Assembly (NCBI GenBank): GCA_937927685.1
Contig: CALBSC010000056.1
Coordinates: 1-12,538, forward strand
Direction: 5' to 3'
DNA length: 12,538 nt
From: an uncultured Burkholderiales bacterium
Lineage (GTDB): Bacteria > Pseudomonadota > Gammaproteobacteria > Burkholderiales > Burkholderiaceae_C
Shown here: one piece after another, positions 5,913 to 12,538 of the stretch
Layout: every line of letters starts with the position of its first letter
Position numbering within the stretch: the stretch's first letter is position 1
Program-made: the position numbers and the translations under genes
Notes under the pieces: generated by a model
Seen by the model: the letters and a program-made list of their open reading frames with translations, nothing else
The model's database searches: none
What the model was told of the DNA's origin: nothing

Positions 5913-8900
5913 TTACATGTTGCGGCGGTACTGGCCGCCCACCTCGAACAAGGCTTGTGTGATCTGCCCCAGCGAGCAGTGACGCACGGCCTGCATCAAC
6001 ACCTCAAACACATTGGTGTTGTCCAGCACGGCTTGCTGCAACAGCGCCAGTTGCCGGGCGGCTGCGTCGGCATGCCGGGAGTGGAAGTCCTGCAGTCGTG
6101 ACAGCTGGCTGCGCTTTTCCTCGTCGGTGCTGCGGGCCAGTTCCAGGGTCTCGGGGGTCGGGTCACCCTGGGGGTTGCGGAAGGTGTTGACGCCAATGAT
6201 CGGGTACTCGCCCGTGTGCTTGAGCATTTCGTAATGCATGCTCTCGTCCTGGATGCGGCCACGCTGGTAGCCGGTTTCCATGGCACCCAGCACGCCGCCG
6301 CGCTCGGCAATGCGGTCGAACTCGCTCAACACGGCTTCTTCCACCAGTTCGGTGAGCTCGTCCAGGATGAAGGCCCCCTGGTTGGGGTTTTCGTTTTTCG
6401 CCAGCCCCCACTCGCGGTTGATGATGAGCTGGATCGCCATCGCGCGGCGCACGCTCTCTTCGGTGGGTGTGGTGATGGCCTCGTCGTAGGCGTTGGTGTG
6501 CAGGCTGTTGCAGTTGTCGTAGATGGCAATCAACGCCTGCAGCGTGGTGCGGATATCGTTGAACTGGATTTCCTGTGCGTGCAGGCTGCGTCCGCTGGTC
6601 TGGATGTGGTATTTGAGTTTCTGCGAGCGCTCGTTGGCACCATACTTTTCCTTCATTGCCACGGCCCAGATGCGGCGCGCCACGCGGCCCAGCACGGTGT
6701 ACTCGGGGTCCATGCCGTTGCTGAAGAAAAAGCTCAGATTGGGGGCGAAGTCGTCGATGTGCATGCCCCGCGCGAGGTACGACTCCACGTAGGTGAAGCC
6801 GTTGGAGAGCGTGAACGCGAGCTGGCTGATCGGGTTGGCGCCGGCTTCGGCGATGTGGTAGCCGCTGATCGACACGGAATAGAAGTTGCGTACCTGGTGG
6901 TGCACGAAGTAGGCGGCGATGTCGCCCATCACCTTGAGCGAGAACTCGGTGCTGAAGAGGCAGGTATTTTGTCCCTGGTCTTCCTTCAGGATGTCGGCCT
7001 GTACGGTGCCGCGCACATTCTGCAGCACCCACTCGCGGATCTTGGCGGCCTCGGTGTCGGTGGGGTCACGACCGTTGTCGGCCTTGAACTTGTCGAGGTT
7101 CTGGTCGATGGCGGTGTTCATGAACATCGCCAGGATGGCCGGCGCCGGGCCGTTGATGGTCATGGACACACTGGTGCTCGGGTTGCACAGGTCAAAGCCA
7201 CTGTAGAGCACCTTCATGTCGTCAAGGGTGGCAATGCTCACGCCCGAGTTGCCCACCTTGCCGTAGATGTCGGGGCGCTCGTCGGGCTCGTGGCCGTACA
7301 GCGTCACCGAATCGAACGCGGTGGACAGGCGCTTGGCCGGCATGCCCTCGGAGAGCAGCTTGAAACGGCGGTTGGTGCGGAAGGCGTCGCCTTCACCCGC
7401 GAACATGCGCGTCGGGTCCTCACCCTCGCGCTTGAAGGCAAAGGTGCCCGCGGTGTAGGGGAAGCTGCCGGGCACGTTTTCCAGCATCAGCCACTTCAGG
7501 CGCTCGCCTTCGTCTTCGTAACGCGGCAGCGAAACCTTGCGGATCTTGGTGCCGCTCAAGGTGGTGGTGGTGAGGGTGGTGCGGATTTCCTTGTCGCGAA
7601 TCTTGACCACATACTCATCACCCGCATAGGCGCGCTGCATGTCGTCCCACTGCGCCAGCAGTTTGCGCTCGACGGTTCCCATGTATTGCTCGCGCGAGGC
7701 GGCCAGGTCCAGGGCGGCTTCGGCGGCGCGGGCACGATCGGGCTTGTCTTCTTTGAGCATGCGTGAGGCGGCACGCAGTTGCTGGATTTCCCTCGCGAGC
7801 TGGGCTTGCTGCTGGGCACGTTGCTTGTAGCCACGCACGGTGTCGCTGATCTCGGCCAGGTAACGCGTGCGCGCAGCGGGCACGATGGGGCTCTGGTGGG
7901 TGCTGTGCCGCGTGGCGGGCTGTTGCAGTCGGCCGGCCTCCAGCCGCAGGCCGAGCTCGGCCAGGCGCGGCTTGAGCGCCTGGTACAACGCCGTCACGCC
8001 GTCATCATTGAAGCGCGAGGCCATGGTGCCAAACACCGGCATGTCTTCGGTCGCCACGGTCCAGGCTTCGCGGTTGCGCTGCACCTGCTTGGCCACATCG
8101 CGCAGTGCGTCGCTGGCTCCCTTGCGGTCGAACTTGTTGATCGCCACGAACTGGGCGAAGTCGAGCATGTCGATTTTTTCAAGCTGGCTGGCCGCGCCGA
8201 ATTCGGGTGTCATGACATAGAGGGGCACGTCCACGTGGGGGACGATGGCGGCGTCCCCCTGGCCGATACCCGAGGTCTCGACGATCACCAGGTCAAAGCC
8301 GGCGCAGCGTGCAGCCGCCAGCACATCGGGCAGAGCGGCGCTGATCTCGCTGCCAAAGTCACGCGTGGCCAGCGAGCGCATGAACACGCGCGCGCCCTGG
8401 CGCCACGGACCGATGGCATTCATGCGGATGCGGTCTCCCAACAAGGCGCCGCCACTCTTCCGGCGTGACGGATCGATGGACACCACCGCGATGCGCAGGG
8501 CGTCATCCTGGTCGAGGCGAAAGCGTCGCACCAACTCGTCGGTGAGGGAGGATTTGCCGGCCCCGCCGGTGCCGGTGATGCCCAGCACGGGCACACGGGT
8601 CCGGGCTGCGTGCTCATGCAGTTGTTTGACCAGGGCGGCATCGGCCTGACCGTTCTCCAGCGCGGTGATGAGTTGTGAAAGCGCGCGCCAGGCCGCGTCT
8701 TCGTGGCCCTGGACGGCCTGGATTTTCTGGGGGGCGTGCGCGCTCAGGTTCCGATCGCAGCGCATGATCATCTCGCCGATCATGCCTTGCAGTCCCATGC
8801 GTTGGCCATCCTCGGGGCTGTAGATGCGGGTCACGCCATAGGCGTGCAGTTCGCGAATTTCCTCGGGCACGATCACCCCGCCGCCGCCGCCGAAGACCTG

Positions 8901-9206
8901 GATGTGTTCGCCGCCGCGGGCACGCAACAGGTCCACCATGTACTTGAAATATTCGACGTGGCCGCCCTGGTAGGAGCTGACCGCAATGCCTTGCACGTCC
9001 TCTTGCAGGGCCGCGGTGACCACGTCATCGACCGAGCGGTTGTGCCCCAGGTGAATCACCTCGGCGCCCATGCTTTGCAGGATGCGGCGCATGATGTTGA
9101 TGGCGGCATCGTGGCCATCAAACAGGCTGGCAGCCGTGACAAAACGCACCTTGTGTTGGGGGCGGTACTGTGCAAGGGCCTGGTATTCGGCGGACAGGTC
9201 GGTCAT
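5913..9206 (-). CDS. icmF: Fused isobutyryl-CoA mutase IcmF
   Basis: A 1097-residue cytoplasmic adenosylcobalamin enzyme that interconverts isobutyryl-CoA and n-butyryl-CoA, with its G-protein chaperone fused in the same chain. Order: B12-binding domain (about 20-150), with the lower-axial His32 in DGHDAAIN and a GGGGGVIVP loop; MeaB-like GTPase domain (about 205-420), with Walker A GTGGAGKS (212-219) and NKFD (357-360); linker; mutase barrel (about 540-1097), with His784 in SGYHIAEAGANP. By my hand alignment, Phe602 (RMFAG) and Gln746 (GQNTC) occupy the positions held by Tyr and Arg in methylmalonyl-CoA mutase, which supports an isobutyryl/butyryl-type substrate. Length matches known IcmF (about 1090). 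The ATG at 9206 has a good Shine-Dalgarno (AGGAG, complement of 9213-9217). A 26-bp palindrome about 60 bases upstream suggests its own regulation. Variants acting on isovaleryl-CoA/pivalyl-CoA exist, so the exact substrate needs an assay. Confidence 0.95.
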   Translation of the reverse strand: MTDLSAEYQALAQYRPQHKVRFVTAASLFDGHDAAINIMRRILQSMGAEVIHLGHNRSVDDVVTAALQEDVQGIAVSSYQGGHVEYFKYMVDLLRARGGEHIQVFGGGGGVIVPEEIRELHAYGVTRIYSPEDGQRMGLQGMIGEMIMRCDRNLSAHAPQKIQAVQGHEDAAWRALSQLITALENGQADAALVKQLHEHAARTRVPVLGITGTGGAGKSSLTDELVRRFRLDQDDALRIAVVSIDPSRRKSGGALLGDRIRMNAIGPWRQGARVFMRSLATRDFGSEISAALPDVLAAARCAGFDLVIVETSGIGQGDAAIVPHVDVPLYVMTPEFGAASQLEKIDMLDFAQFVAINKFDRKGASDALRDVAKQVQRNREAWTVATEDMPVFGTMASRFNDDGVTALYQALKPRLAELGLRLEAGRLQQPATRHSTHQSPIVPAARTRYLAEISDTVRGYKQRAQQQAQLAREIQQLRAASRMLKEDKPDRARAAEAALDLAASREQYMGTVERKLLAQWDDMQRAYAGDEYVVKIRDKEIRTTLTTTTLSGTKIRKVSLPRYEDEGERLKWLMLENVPGSFPYTAGTFAFKREGEDPTRMFAGEGDAFRTNRRFKLLSEGMPAKRLSTAFDSVTLYGHEPDERPDIYGKVGNSGVSIATLDDMKVLYSGFDLCNPSTSVSMTINGPAPAILAMFMNTAIDQNLDKFKADNGRDPTDTEAAKIREWVLQNVRGTVQADILKEDQGQNTCLFSTEFSLKVMGDIAAYFVHHQVRNFYSVSISGYHIAEAGANPISQLAFTLSNGFTYVESYLARGMHIDDFAPNLSFFFSNGMDPEYTVLGRVARRIWAVAMKEKYGANERSQKLKYHIQTSGRSLHAQEIQFNDIRTTLQALIAIYDNCNSLHTNAYDEAITTPTEESVRRAMAIQLIINREWGLAKNENPNQGAFILDELTELVEEAVLSEFDRIAERGGVLGAMETGYQRGRIQDESMHYEMLKHTGEYPIIGVNTFRNPQGDPTPETLELARSTDEEKRSQLSRLQDFHSRHADAAARQLALLQQAVLDNTNVFEVLMQAVRHCSLGQITQALFEVGGQYRRNM

Positions 9207-9267
9207 GGAAGTCTCCTGCAGACAGCCCTCCCCGGACCACGCCTGTGGCCCGACCCTGGGATGGGCA

Positions 9268-9293
9268 AATTGACGTTTACGTAAACGTCAATT
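9268..9293. promoter_or_regulatory. Perfect 26-bp palindrome upstream of icmF, probable operator
   Basis: The half-site AATTGACGTTTAC (9268-9280) is mirrored without mismatch by GTAAACGTCAATT (9281-9293). It is AT-rich in a GC-rich context and lies 61 bases upstream of the icmF ATG. No gene reads away on the other strand, so icmF is the likely target. The ACGTAAACGT core resembles, from memory, sites reported for LiuR-type MerR-family regulators of acyl-CoA and branched-chain amino acid catabolism. The regulator's identity is unproven and its gene is not in this window. Confidence 0.75.
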
Positions 9294-9297
9294 GCGA

Positions 9298-9303
9298 ATC
9301 ATA
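9298..9303 (-). promoter_or_regulatory. Candidate -10 element for icmF (TATGAT)
   Basis: On the - strand TATGAT (complement of 9298-9303) matches the sigma-70 -10 consensus at five of six positions. It stands just upstream of the palindrome, so transcription would start inside the palindrome and give a leader of about 85 bases, an arrangement that suits repression. I find no convincing -35 box at normal spacing, so this is tentative. Confidence 0.3.
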
Positions 9304-9342
9304 CGACAGTCAGGCTGGCATCAGGCTGACGGCCGGTCCCCA

Positions 9343-9362
9343 GGCGCCCCCGCAGGGGCGCC
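9343..9362 (-). terminator. GC-rich hairpin after the TRAP large permease gene
   Basis: A perfect eight-bp stem (GGCGCCCC at 9343-9350 with GGGGCGCC at 9355-9362) encloses a CGCA loop and begins eight bases past the large permease stop. No U-tract follows on the - strand. It may stabilise the transcript's 3' end or work as a weak terminator separating the TRAP operon from icmF. Confidence 0.45.
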
Positions 9363-9370
9363 CCGCCAGA

Positions 9371-11389
9371 TCACTTCCCGTAGAGGTAGTTGGGCAACCA
9401 CAGGGTGAGTTCGGGCCAGATGTACATCAGCACCATGCACACGATCACGATCAGCATGTACGGCATCATGCCGGCGAAGATCTGGTTGATGGTCACATGC
9501 GGGGGTGACACCCCCTTGAGGTAGAACGCCGACATGGCCACCGGTGGCGAGAGGAACGCCGCCTGCAGGTTGACGAACACCAGCACGCCCCACAGCATGG
9601 GATCAATCTGGAAGTGTGCCAAAAGCGGCAGGAAGATGGGCACGAAGATCACGATGATCTCGGTCCACTCCAGCGGCCAGCCCAACACGAAGATGATGGC
9701 CTGTGAGAGCAGCATGAACTGGATGGGGCTCAGGTTGAGCGCCATCACCCACTCCTCCACCAGGCGCTGGCCACCCAGGATGGCAAACACGGCGGAGAAC
9801 AGGGCCGAGCCCACGAACAGCCAGCACACCATGGAGGTGGTCTTGGCGGTCAGGTAGACCGCTTCCTTGATGCGTTCAAAATTCAGCCCGCCGGAAGCCC
9901 AGGCCATGAGGAAGGCACCGGTTGCGCCCACGGCTGCGGACTCGGTGGCCGTGGTGATCCCCAGCAGGATCACCCCCAGCACCACCACGGTCAACACGCC
10001 CAGGGGCATGACCGATCGCACCAGCATGTCCAGGATTTCGTACTGCTCTGCATCAAAGCCGCGGTAGTACCACAGGAGCAAGCCCAGGACGAACACGCAG
10101 GTGATGGCAAAGCCCGTGTAGAAGCTCTCGGGCACGGGTTCGGTGCGCGGTGCGTTGGAGGTGTCGCCGTCCCCCAGGGCTTGCAGAGGCGCATCTTCGC
10201 CTGAGCCCGGCGGGGCTTGCACCCCGTCCGATCCAGGCGGTTCTTGCACGCCACCGGTACGTTCCGCACCCGGGGGCTCTTGCACCCCGCCATCGGCGCC
10301 AGGAGGCTCTTGTACACCGGCCGAGGCGCCCGGCGGCTCTTTCACACCCTCGGTTCCGGGAGGCTCTTGCACGCCAGCAGCAGCGCCCGGTGGTTCTTGT
10401 ACCCCGGAGCGCTCGGTGGCCGTCGTCGGGGATGAGGTTGGCGAGGCAGCAGCGCTCACACTCGCGGCCGCTTCGGCTGCGCGGTTCTCGGCTTGTGAGT
10501 AAATCACCACGTACCACCAGGCGGCTCCCAGCGTGACCGCGGCCATGATCAGCGGCACCAGGCTCATGAGCAAGCCCTTGACGAGTCTGACCCAGCTCAG
10601 GCCCAGCTGGGCACCGCCTGTGCCGAGCGCTCGGGCCGGCGACAGGACCGCTGCAAGCAGGGCAGGCAGCATCCGCGGCGAATACCGATCAGCCACATGT
10701 TGCACCCAGGGCGAGACCGGGGCGCGCAATTGCTCCGGGGGCAGTTTGGGGGCGACCTTGGGGTCGATCAGTACCCAACCGATCACGTAAATCAGGTACA
10801 GCAAAGCCAGGAAGAAGCCGGGGAACATGGCCGCTGCGTACAGCTTGACCACCGACTGCCCGGCCACAGCCGCGTAGACGATGATCATCACCGAGGGCGG
10901 AATCAGGATACCCAGTGTGCCCCCGGCGGTGATCACGCCAGCAGCCAGGCGCGTGTCATAGCCTGCGTTGAGCATGGGACGCATGGCAATCACGCCCATG
11001 AGCACCACCACCGCGCCGACCAGGCCACTGGCAATGCCCCAGAAAGTGCAAATCACCAGCGTGGTCACAGCCAGCGAGCCAGGCAGTCGGCGGAAGGCCA
11101 ACTGAACGCTGTGGAACATCTTGTCCACCAGGGCACCGCGTTCCATCACATAGCCCATCAGCACAAAGAGCGGGATGGACAGCAGCGTGTCATTGGTCAT
11201 CGCGCCAAAGGTGCGCTGGACCATCAGGTTGAAGATCTTGTTGTCGAACCAGGGTTGCGACGGATCGTAGAAGGTGGAAAAGCCAAACACCATGCCCAGC
11301 CCCATGAGGGTGAAGGCGGTGGGGAAGCCCATCATGATGACCACCACGATGAGGCCCAGCATCAGCAGGCCGAGTGCGGGATCGCTCAT
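9371..11389 (-). CDS. TRAP transporter large permease subunit (DctM/FcbT3 type) with repeat insert
   Basis: A 672-residue inner-membrane protein, the ion-coupled translocating subunit of a TRAP uptake system. Family features include MGFPTAFTLMGLGMVFGF at the N-terminus, IPLFVLMGYVMERG, GTLGILIPPSVMIIVYA, and ATESAAVGATGAFLMA in the second half. Typical DctM has about 430 residues. The excess here is an insert with two extra predicted membrane helices (about 272-297 and 424-446) joined by a hydrophilic loop of about 120 residues. That loop holds an Ala/Ser/Thr-rich part and seven GVQEPPG-like units (residues 329-395). The start is firm: GGAGGT lies five bases before the ATG (complement of 11395-11400), and the ATG overlaps the small permease stop by four bases. 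The transported compound cannot be read from sequence. Confidence 0.93.
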   Translation of the reverse strand: MSDPALGLLMLGLIVVVIMMGFPTAFTLMGLGMVFGFSTFYDPSQPWFDNKIFNLMVQRTFGAMTNDTLLSIPLFVLMGYVMERGALVDKMFHSVQLAFRRLPGSLAVTTLVICTFWGIASGLVGAVVVLMGVIAMRPMLNAGYDTRLAAGVITAGGTLGILIPPSVMIIVYAAVAGQSVVKLYAAAMFPGFFLALLYLIYVIGWVLIDPKVAPKLPPEQLRAPVSPWVQHVADRYSPRMLPALLAAVLSPARALGTGGAQLGLSWVRLVKGLLMSLVPLIMAAVTLGAAWWYVVIYSQAENRAAEAAASVSAAASPTSSPTTATERSGVQEPPGAAAGVQEPPGTEGVKEPPGASAGVQEPPGADGGVQEPPGAERTGGVQEPPGSDGVQAPPGSGEDAPLQALGDGDTSNAPRTEPVPESFYTGFAITCVFVLGLLLWYYRGFDAEQYEILDMLVRSVMPLGVLTVVVLGVILLGITTATESAAVGATGAFLMAWASGGLNFERIKEAVYLTAKTTSMVCWLFVGSALFSAVFAILGGQRLVEEWVMALNLSPIQFMLLSQAIIFVLGWPLEWTEIIVIFVPIFLPLLAHFQIDPMLWGVLVFVNLQAAFLSPPVAMSAFYLKGVSPPHVTINQIFAGMMPYMLIVIVCMVLMYIWPELTLWLPNYLYGK
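10205..10405 (-). repeat. Seven degenerate in-frame repeats encoding GVQEPPG
   Basis: Seven 21-base units encode GV(Q/K)(E/A)PPG within the TRAP large permease gene. They lie at 10385-10405, 10355-10375, 10328-10348, 10298-10318, 10268-10288, 10232-10252 and 10205-10225, listed from the protein's N-terminal side. Start-to-start steps are 30, 27, 30, 30, 36 and 27 bases, always multiples of three, with spacers of two to five residues (AAA, TE, ASA, ADG, AERTG, SD). Codon use differs between units (GTA/GTG, CCA/CCG/CCC/CCT), so the peptide looks more conserved than the DNA. Confidence 0.9.
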
Positions 11390-12045
11390 GCGTGACCTCC
11401 TTTGGCGCGCTGGTGGGCCGACTCTTCAATGGACTTGGCGTTGGCAATGGCTTGCTGGCGTGCCTCGTCGTCCACGTAGGTGCTGCTGGAGAGTTGCTGC
11501 TCGACCACGTCAATTTCGTCCGCGTCCTTGAGGCGGGGCGTCCACTCGCCTGTCCTGATGCAGACGATGCAGCGCAGGATCTCGGCCAGGCCCTGGAGCA
11601 ACACGGTCAGACCTGCCAGCGGGATCACCGCCTTGAACGGATACAGGGGCAGCGGATCCGCGTTGAAGGTTTGCTCGCGGATCGCGAGGGAATCGGCGGC
11701 ATAGGTCCAGCCGGCCCAGGTCAGGGCAATCACGCCCGGCATGAAGAACAGCACATACAGCACCAGGTCCAGGGTGGCTTGTGTGCGTGGCTTGGCGCTG
11801 CCGTAAAAGAAGTCCCCGCGCACATGGCCGTCCTGGCACAGTGTGTAGGCGCCCCCCATCATGAACAAGGTGCCGTAAATCATGTTGCTGGCGTCAAAGA
11901 TCCAGGCCGTGGGGGCGTTGAGCGCATAGCGTTTGAAAACTTCGGCCACCACGAGCAACATCAGCGCGACGATCAGCCAGGCAAATGCCTTGCCCACAGT
12001 CATGCTGATGCGGTCGGCCGCATGGAGCAGGGATTGGGTGTTCAT
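11386..12045 (-). CDS. TRAP transporter small permease subunit (DctQ/FcbT2 type)
   Basis: A 219-residue inner-membrane protein with four predicted helices, at about residues 17-37, 50-68, 90-115 and 138-160. DctQ features include WLIVALMLLVVAEVFKRY in helix 1, then NAPTAWIFDASNMIYGTLFM, the loop AYTLCQDGHVRGDFFY, and PLPLYPFKAVIPLAGLTVLL before the last helix. It pairs with the large permease to form the membrane complex served by the periplasmic binding protein. A polar C-terminal tail of about 55 residues is longer than in short DctQ proteins. The start at 12045 has no clear Shine-Dalgarno; an internal ATG at residue 15 is an alternative but would leave helix 1 with almost no lead. The stop overlaps the large permease ATG. 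A strong terminator stands just upstream, between this gene and the binding-protein gene. Confidence 0.92.
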   Translation of the reverse strand: MNTQSLLHAADRISMTVGKAFAWLIVALMLLVVAEVFKRYALNAPTAWIFDASNMIYGTLFMMGGAYTLCQDGHVRGDFFYGSAKPRTQATLDLVLYVLFFMPGVIALTWAGWTYAADSLAIREQTFNADPLPLYPFKAVIPLAGLTVLLQGLAEILRCIVCIRTGEWTPRLKDADEIDVVEQQLSSSTYVDDEARQQAIANAKSIEESAHQRAKGGHA

Positions 12046-12059
12046 GGGTACTCAGGGTC

Positions 12060-12094
12060 AAAAAAAACACCCATCCAGGCGAGCCTGGATGGGT
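12060..12094 (-). terminator. Strong intrinsic terminator between TRAP binding protein and small permease genes
   Basis: On the - strand an 11-bp perfect stem (12094-12084 with 12079-12069) has a CGAG loop on the + strand (12080-12083). It is followed after one base by eight uninterrupted T residues (complement of 12060-12067). It lies 22 bases past the binding-protein stop and 14 bases before the small permease start. It should end most transcripts after the binding-protein gene, with read-through supplying the permeases. Confidence 0.9.
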
Positions 12095-12116
12095 TGGTGC
12101 TCAGAATGAAAAGAGC

Positions 12117-12538
12117 TTAGGCCTTTTTCTTGGCGAAGTAGAAATCATAGGCCATCTTGAAGTTGACCATGTAATCGCTTTGCCACTGACCGGCACGCTG
12201 GGCGTACGCGCGCTGCGAATCCATGACGCGCTTGAAGAAGGGGTTTTCGGCGGCCTTCTTCTCCGAGACTTTGTCCCAGGCTTCGAGCTGCGCGCGCAGG
12301 ATGGCGTCGGGCGTCTTGTAGAACTTGATGCCCTGCTTCTTCATCTCCTCGTAGTCCTTGGAGTTGCGGTCGATGGCTTTCCAGCTCATTTCCGAGGAGC
12401 TTGCCTGTACCGAGTACTCAATGATCGACTTTAGTTCAGCGGGCAGGGTGTTGTACTTGGTCTTGTTGAACAGGATTTCGAACTGCTCGCCGCTTTGGTG
12501 GAAGCTTTGCAGCATGCAGTTCTTGACCACATCGGGGA
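12117..12538 (-). CDS. TRAP transporter periplasmic substrate-binding protein (DctP/FcbT1-TakP type), C-terminal part
   Basis: Only the last 140 or so residues are in the window; the start lies beyond the right edge. The visible part begins PDVVKNCMLQSFHQSGEQFE and includes SVQASSSEMSWKAIDRNSKD, then GIKFYKTPDAILRAQLEAWD and FKRVMDSQRAYAQRAGQW. It ends in a lysine-rich tail (AKKKA) before TAA. This matches the C-terminal lobe of the TRAP solute-binding group that includes FcbT1 (chloroaromatic acids) and TakP (alpha-keto acids). The protein captures substrate in the periplasm and hands it to the small and large permeases encoded downstream. The substrate-contacting residues of the N-terminal lobe are outside the window, so specificity cannot be judged. 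Confidence 0.9.
   Translation of the reverse strand, partial: PDVVKNCMLQSFHQSGEQFEILFNKTKYNTLPAELKSIIEYSVQASSSEMSWKAIDRNSKDYEEMKKQGIKFYKTPDAILRAQLEAWDKVSEKKAAENPFFKRVMDSQRAYAQRAGQWQSDYMVNFKMAYDFYFAKKKA

Noticed and set aside
6216..7766. Open reading frame of 516 codons on the + strand opposite icmF
   Set aside because: The sequence is a Val/Gly/His/Ala-rich mirror of icmF codons with no domain pattern, and icmF is certain on the other strand.
5913..9206. Methylmalonyl-CoA mutase or an ethylmalonyl-CoA mutase
   Set aside because: The chain has the B12-binding domain first and a fused G-protein domain, and the pocket carries Phe/Gln instead of Tyr/Arg, which fits IcmF.
9261..9300. MerR-type promoter with TTGACG in the palindrome as the -35 box
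   Set aside because: No TATAAT-like hexamer occurs 17-20 bases beyond TTGACG on the - strand; the spot reads TTGCCC/GCCCAT. The TATGAT upstream of the palindrome fits slightly better.
10205..10405. CRISPR-like array
   Set aside because: Units are degenerate, spacers are only 6-15 bases, all steps are multiples of three, and the region translates in frame within a transporter.
10143..10502. A + strand reading frame with PGGSCTP-like repeats
   Set aside because: It is the complement of the GVQEPPG array of the TRAP permease; the - strand frame is continuous with a recognisable membrane protein.

Overview
The window (about 65% GC by eye) looks like chromosome of a betaproteobacterium of the order Burkholderiales, most likely Comamonadaceae or a close relative. 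I judge this from the protein sequences (RpoC tail, RsmB, NtrY, IcmF, FcbT/Tak-type TRAP genes) and from the gene order rsmB - DUF4390 - ntrY - ntrX. No database search was possible. No RNA gene, IS element, CRISPR array, phage gene or plasmid gene is visible, and no gene-free stretch exceeds 300 bases.

Left half, + strand (1-5871). The window opens in the last 82 codons of rpoC, followed by a perfect 10-bp hairpin. A tight five-gene run follows: a divergent LemA-like membrane protein, the 16S rRNA m5C967 methyltransferase RsmB, an exported DUF4390 protein, an NtrY-type sensor histidine kinase, and a short response regulator. Four-base stop/start overlaps, one longer overlap and a 23-base gap suggest one translationally coupled operon. 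The response regulator has the receiver and Fis-like ends of NtrX but lacks the central AAA+ domain.

Right half, - strand (5913-12538). A convergent icmF gene encodes fused isobutyryl-CoA mutase: B12-binding domain, G-protein chaperone and mutase in one 1097-residue chain. The 164-base gap upstream of it holds a perfect 26-bp palindrome, probably an operator, a possible -10 element, and a GC-rich hairpin. Upstream of that, reading leftward, is a TRAP transporter set in the order binding protein (cut by the window edge), strong terminator, small permease, large permease. The large permease carries an unusual insert with seven GVQEPPG-like repeats.

How the parts may work together: the left half pairs ribosome maturation with a membrane two-component system. 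The right half pairs a TRAP uptake system, of a family that includes alpha-keto-acid binders, with a mutase that interconverts isobutyryl-CoA and n-butyryl-CoA. A link through branched-chain keto-acid use is plausible but inferred only from adjacency. The observations I rate highest are the shortened NtrX, the PPG-repeat permease and the icmF palindrome.
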